This document shows positions 62,756 to 64,000 of a stretch of 64,000 nucleotides of DNA, piece after piece. Position numbers and translations under genes: made by a program. Under the pieces are notes generated by a model, which searched no databases, had not been told where the DNA came from, and worked only from the letters and a program-made list of their open reading frames with translations. Source of the stretch: Candidatus Poribacteria bacterium. Lineage in GTDB: Bacteria > Poribacteria > WGA-4E > WGA-3G. The stretch's first letter is position 1, and every line of letters begins with the position of its first letter. The DNA lies in contig JAPOQK010000009.1 in assembly GCA_026710795.1 (NCBI GenBank), positions 25,334 through 89,333 on the forward strand, written 5' to 3'.

Positions 62756-63334
62756 ATGCTTGCCCAAAAAATTGGTAATTTTTTCTTTAAAATCCGTAGT
62801 TTCACACCTATTCCATATATCATCGTACTCCTCTATTTCGCAAATCCCACATGGATCAGTATATCCATAAGTATTCTATTTATTACAATAGGAGAATCAC
62901 TGCGAATTTGGTCAGTCGGATATGCAGGGGGAATGACACGCGCCACAGCACTCGGTGCTGCTCGGGATCTAGTCACTACAGGTCCATATAGCTATGTTCG
63001 TAACCCACTCTATCTCGGTAACTTACTACTCAGTATCGGAGTTACCTTATTTACCAACGTGCATTGGCTAATTCCTATCCTTATTGTTGGATACATTATT
63101 CAATATCTACCCATCATTACTGTAGAAGAGGTATATCTGTTGGAATCATGCGGAACTGTATATCAGACATATCAGGAACAAGTGCCGCGTTTCTTACCTC
63201 ACTTTCATCCATATCCAAACCCTTCCTATCATGACTTCTCTTGGTCCCGCGCCATCAAAAGTGAAAAACGCACTTTAACCGCAATTATTTTTGTCATCGG
63301 ATTGATTCTAATCAGAACAGCATATAACGCATAA
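62756..63334 (+). CDS. Isoprenylcysteine carboxyl methyltransferase-like membrane protein
   Basis: A 192-residue protein of the ICMT/PEMT group: a GPYSYVRNPLYLGNLLLSIG motif, four or five hydrophobic segments (about 17-40, 42-60, 90-125, 170-190) and a conserved LEEVYLLESCG type C-terminal Glu region (VEEVYLLESCGTVYQTYQEQ) that binds S-adenosylmethionine. In bacteria these enzymes methylate lipids or small membrane substrates. It follows lptG by 45 bases and may be in its transcript. Confidence 0.82.
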   Translation: MLAQKIGNFFFKIRSFTPIPYIIVLLYFANPTWISISISILFITIGESLRIWSVGYAGGMTRATALGAARDLVTTGPYSYVRNPLYLGNLLLSIGVTLFTNVHWLIPILIVGYIIQYLPIITVEEVYLLESCGTVYQTYQEQVPRFLPHFHPYPNPSYHDFSWSRAIKSEKRTLTAIIFVIGLILIRTAYNA

Positions 63335-63645
63335 TTACCCAAGTTTATTTAGTTTTATGGTTTTTGATAAGATTTTATCACAAACGTTGTTGATTTCTTG
63401 ATTTGGTAAATCCTGGTTCAGACAATCCCTCTTATCCTGAAAATCCTGGTTCAGACAATCCCCCTCTTCTCTTATCCTGCTAATCCTATAATCCTGAAAA
63501 TCCTGGTTCAGACAATTCTCACACCTCTTTGTAGCACAAACTGTTAGTTTGTGCCTCTTCCTTCAGTGTCCTCTGCGTCCTCTGCGCCTTTAGCGATTCA
63601 GACAAAAAAATCCGTAAAAATCCGCCCAAAAAAACCAAAAATCCG
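63335..63645. repeat. Intergenic repeat cluster
   Basis: Three copies of AAATCCTGGTTCAGACAAT lie at 63408-63426, 63441-63459 and 63498-63516. The perfect hairpin GCACAAACT-GTT-AGTTTGTGC is at 63534-63554, and a right-end relic of the MITE-like family (TCTGCGCCTTTAGCGATTCA) is near 63581-63600. No gene is supported. Confidence 0.65.
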
Positions 63646-63994
63646 AAACATACATGAAACATATTGTTCCGACCCCCACCTCCCCCTTCCAACCCACCAA
63701 ATCCCATGTTATAATACTACCACTATGATAAAACGAAACAACAAACCCAACATAACCGTATTCGTAGGTCGGAGCGAGCAAAGCGACCTCCGACATCTCA
63801 CATTCTGTAGAACCAACCTACGACAAATAACCCCAAAACAAAAGATACCGTTTTTCAAGTTTTTTTACACAGTAAACCGATGAAAACAACCCACAAACCC
63901 AGTCAGACATTACAATCAGACCACAACACCAAAAAGATACCGTAATGTAAAAAAAAGATACCAAACGGTATCTTTTTCAAGGAGGATAATTCCA
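63646..63994 (+). promoter_or_regulatory. Leader repeat, copy B, before the right-edge gene
   Basis: An extended -10 (TG-T-TATAAT at 63707-63715) is followed by about 275 bases of leader. The leader carries the REP palindrome (63764-63794) and three complementary arms: AAAAGATACCGTTT (63840-63853), AAAAAGATACCG (63931-63942) and AAACGGTATCTTTTT (63963-63977). Arm 3 can pair with arm 1 (14 bp) or with arm 2 (12 bp). It lies three bases ahead of the GGAGG at 63981-63985. Compared with copy A, one A-T pair has become C-G in all three arms. A short frame at 63725-63883 could encode a leader peptide. Confidence 0.6.
63764..63794. repeat. REP-type palindrome, copy 3
   Basis: Same core as the copies at 52463-52503 and 57037-57067 (GTCGGAGCGAGCAAAGCGAC). 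It forms a stem GTCGGAG/CTCCGAC and lies within leader copy B. Confidence 0.65.
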
Positions 63995-64000
63995 ATGAAA
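63995..64000 (+). CDS. First two codons of a gene cut by the right edge
   Basis: ATG AAA at 63995-64000 stands nine bases after GGAGG at 63981-63985 and directly downstream of the leader repeat, so a gene almost certainly starts here. Its product cannot be seen. The same ATGAAA follows leader copy A at about 57269, where the gene is missing. Confidence 0.6.

Noticed and set aside
63408..63516. Possible CRISPR array from three direct repeats
   Set aside because: Units are only about 19 bp, the spacers differ strongly in length and contain further partial copies, and no cas genes are nearby.

Overview
This AT-rich window looks like a chromosomal segment of a Gram-negative bacterium close to Candidatus Poribacteria or related marine/sponge-associated lineages. 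The inference rests on several things seen together. Secreted proteins end in a type IX (Por) sorting tail of the NPFNPETWIP kind. There are Planctomycetes-style DUF1552 and DUF1592 proteins, phytanoyl-CoA dioxygenase and mandelate-racemase family enzymes, a class II ribonucleotide reductase, LptF/LptG and an HtrB-like acyltransferase (so an outer membrane with lipid A), and many short palindromic intergenic repeats. No rRNA, CRISPR array, prophage or known transposase gene was seen.

Layout. 1-5.1 kb: start of a membrane protein running off the left edge, a CtpA-type protease, a lipid A acyltransferase, a cupin, a small membrane protein and a beta-barrel gene broken near its signal peptide. 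5.2-9.4 kb: aldo/keto reductase, Gfo/Idh/MocA oxidoreductase and a divergent hydantoinase B. 9.4-15.4 kb: a minus-strand cluster DUF1592 - zincin lipoprotein - SMP-30 - DUF1552. 15.5-15.9 kb: RNase P RNA. 16-19.1 kb: nrdJ. 19.5-26 kb: a 2168-residue C25 (gingipain/PorU-like) peptidase. 26-33.4 kb: pdxA, an S4 protein and the proteostasis set lon, clpX, clpP, tig, all on the minus strand. 33.5-34.1 kb: six tRNA genes with their own promoter. 34.5-43.3 kb: three large secreted plus-strand proteins that combine cohesin, dockerin, leucine-rich repeats, c-type haem motifs and the sorting tail. 43.3-45.3 kb: two overlapping DUF1670 paralogues bounded by perfect 13-bp inverted repeats, a candidate undescribed mobile element. 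45.3-48.6 kb: DUF58, macro domain and DUF4159 genes. 48.6-52.3 kb: SRPBCC protein, membrane cytochrome, PhyH and an enolase-superfamily enzyme. 52.6-59.6 kb: a plus-strand run purD - Rel-type zinc finger/DUF2250 - VWA - SDR - LarE-tail-like protein - polyprenyl synthase - LacD-type aldolase. 59.7-63.3 kb: a small hypothetical gene, lptF, lptG and an isoprenylcysteine-methyltransferase-like gene. 63.3-64 kb: repeats and a leader preceding a gene that begins at the window edge.

Functional themes. The C25 peptidase and the three tailed proteins fit one secretion/anchoring pathway, with the peptidase as candidate sortase and the cohesin/dockerin proteins as cargo that could assemble on the surface. 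LptF/LptG, HtrB and the polyprenyl synthase serve the envelope. Tig-ClpP-ClpX-Lon is a standard protein quality control block. The least explained items are the DUF1670 element, the duplicated ~350-bp leader with three mutually complementary arms that covary between copies, the Rel-zinc-finger/DUF2250 protein next to purD, and the ~160-residue module shared by the two leucine-rich-repeat proteins.
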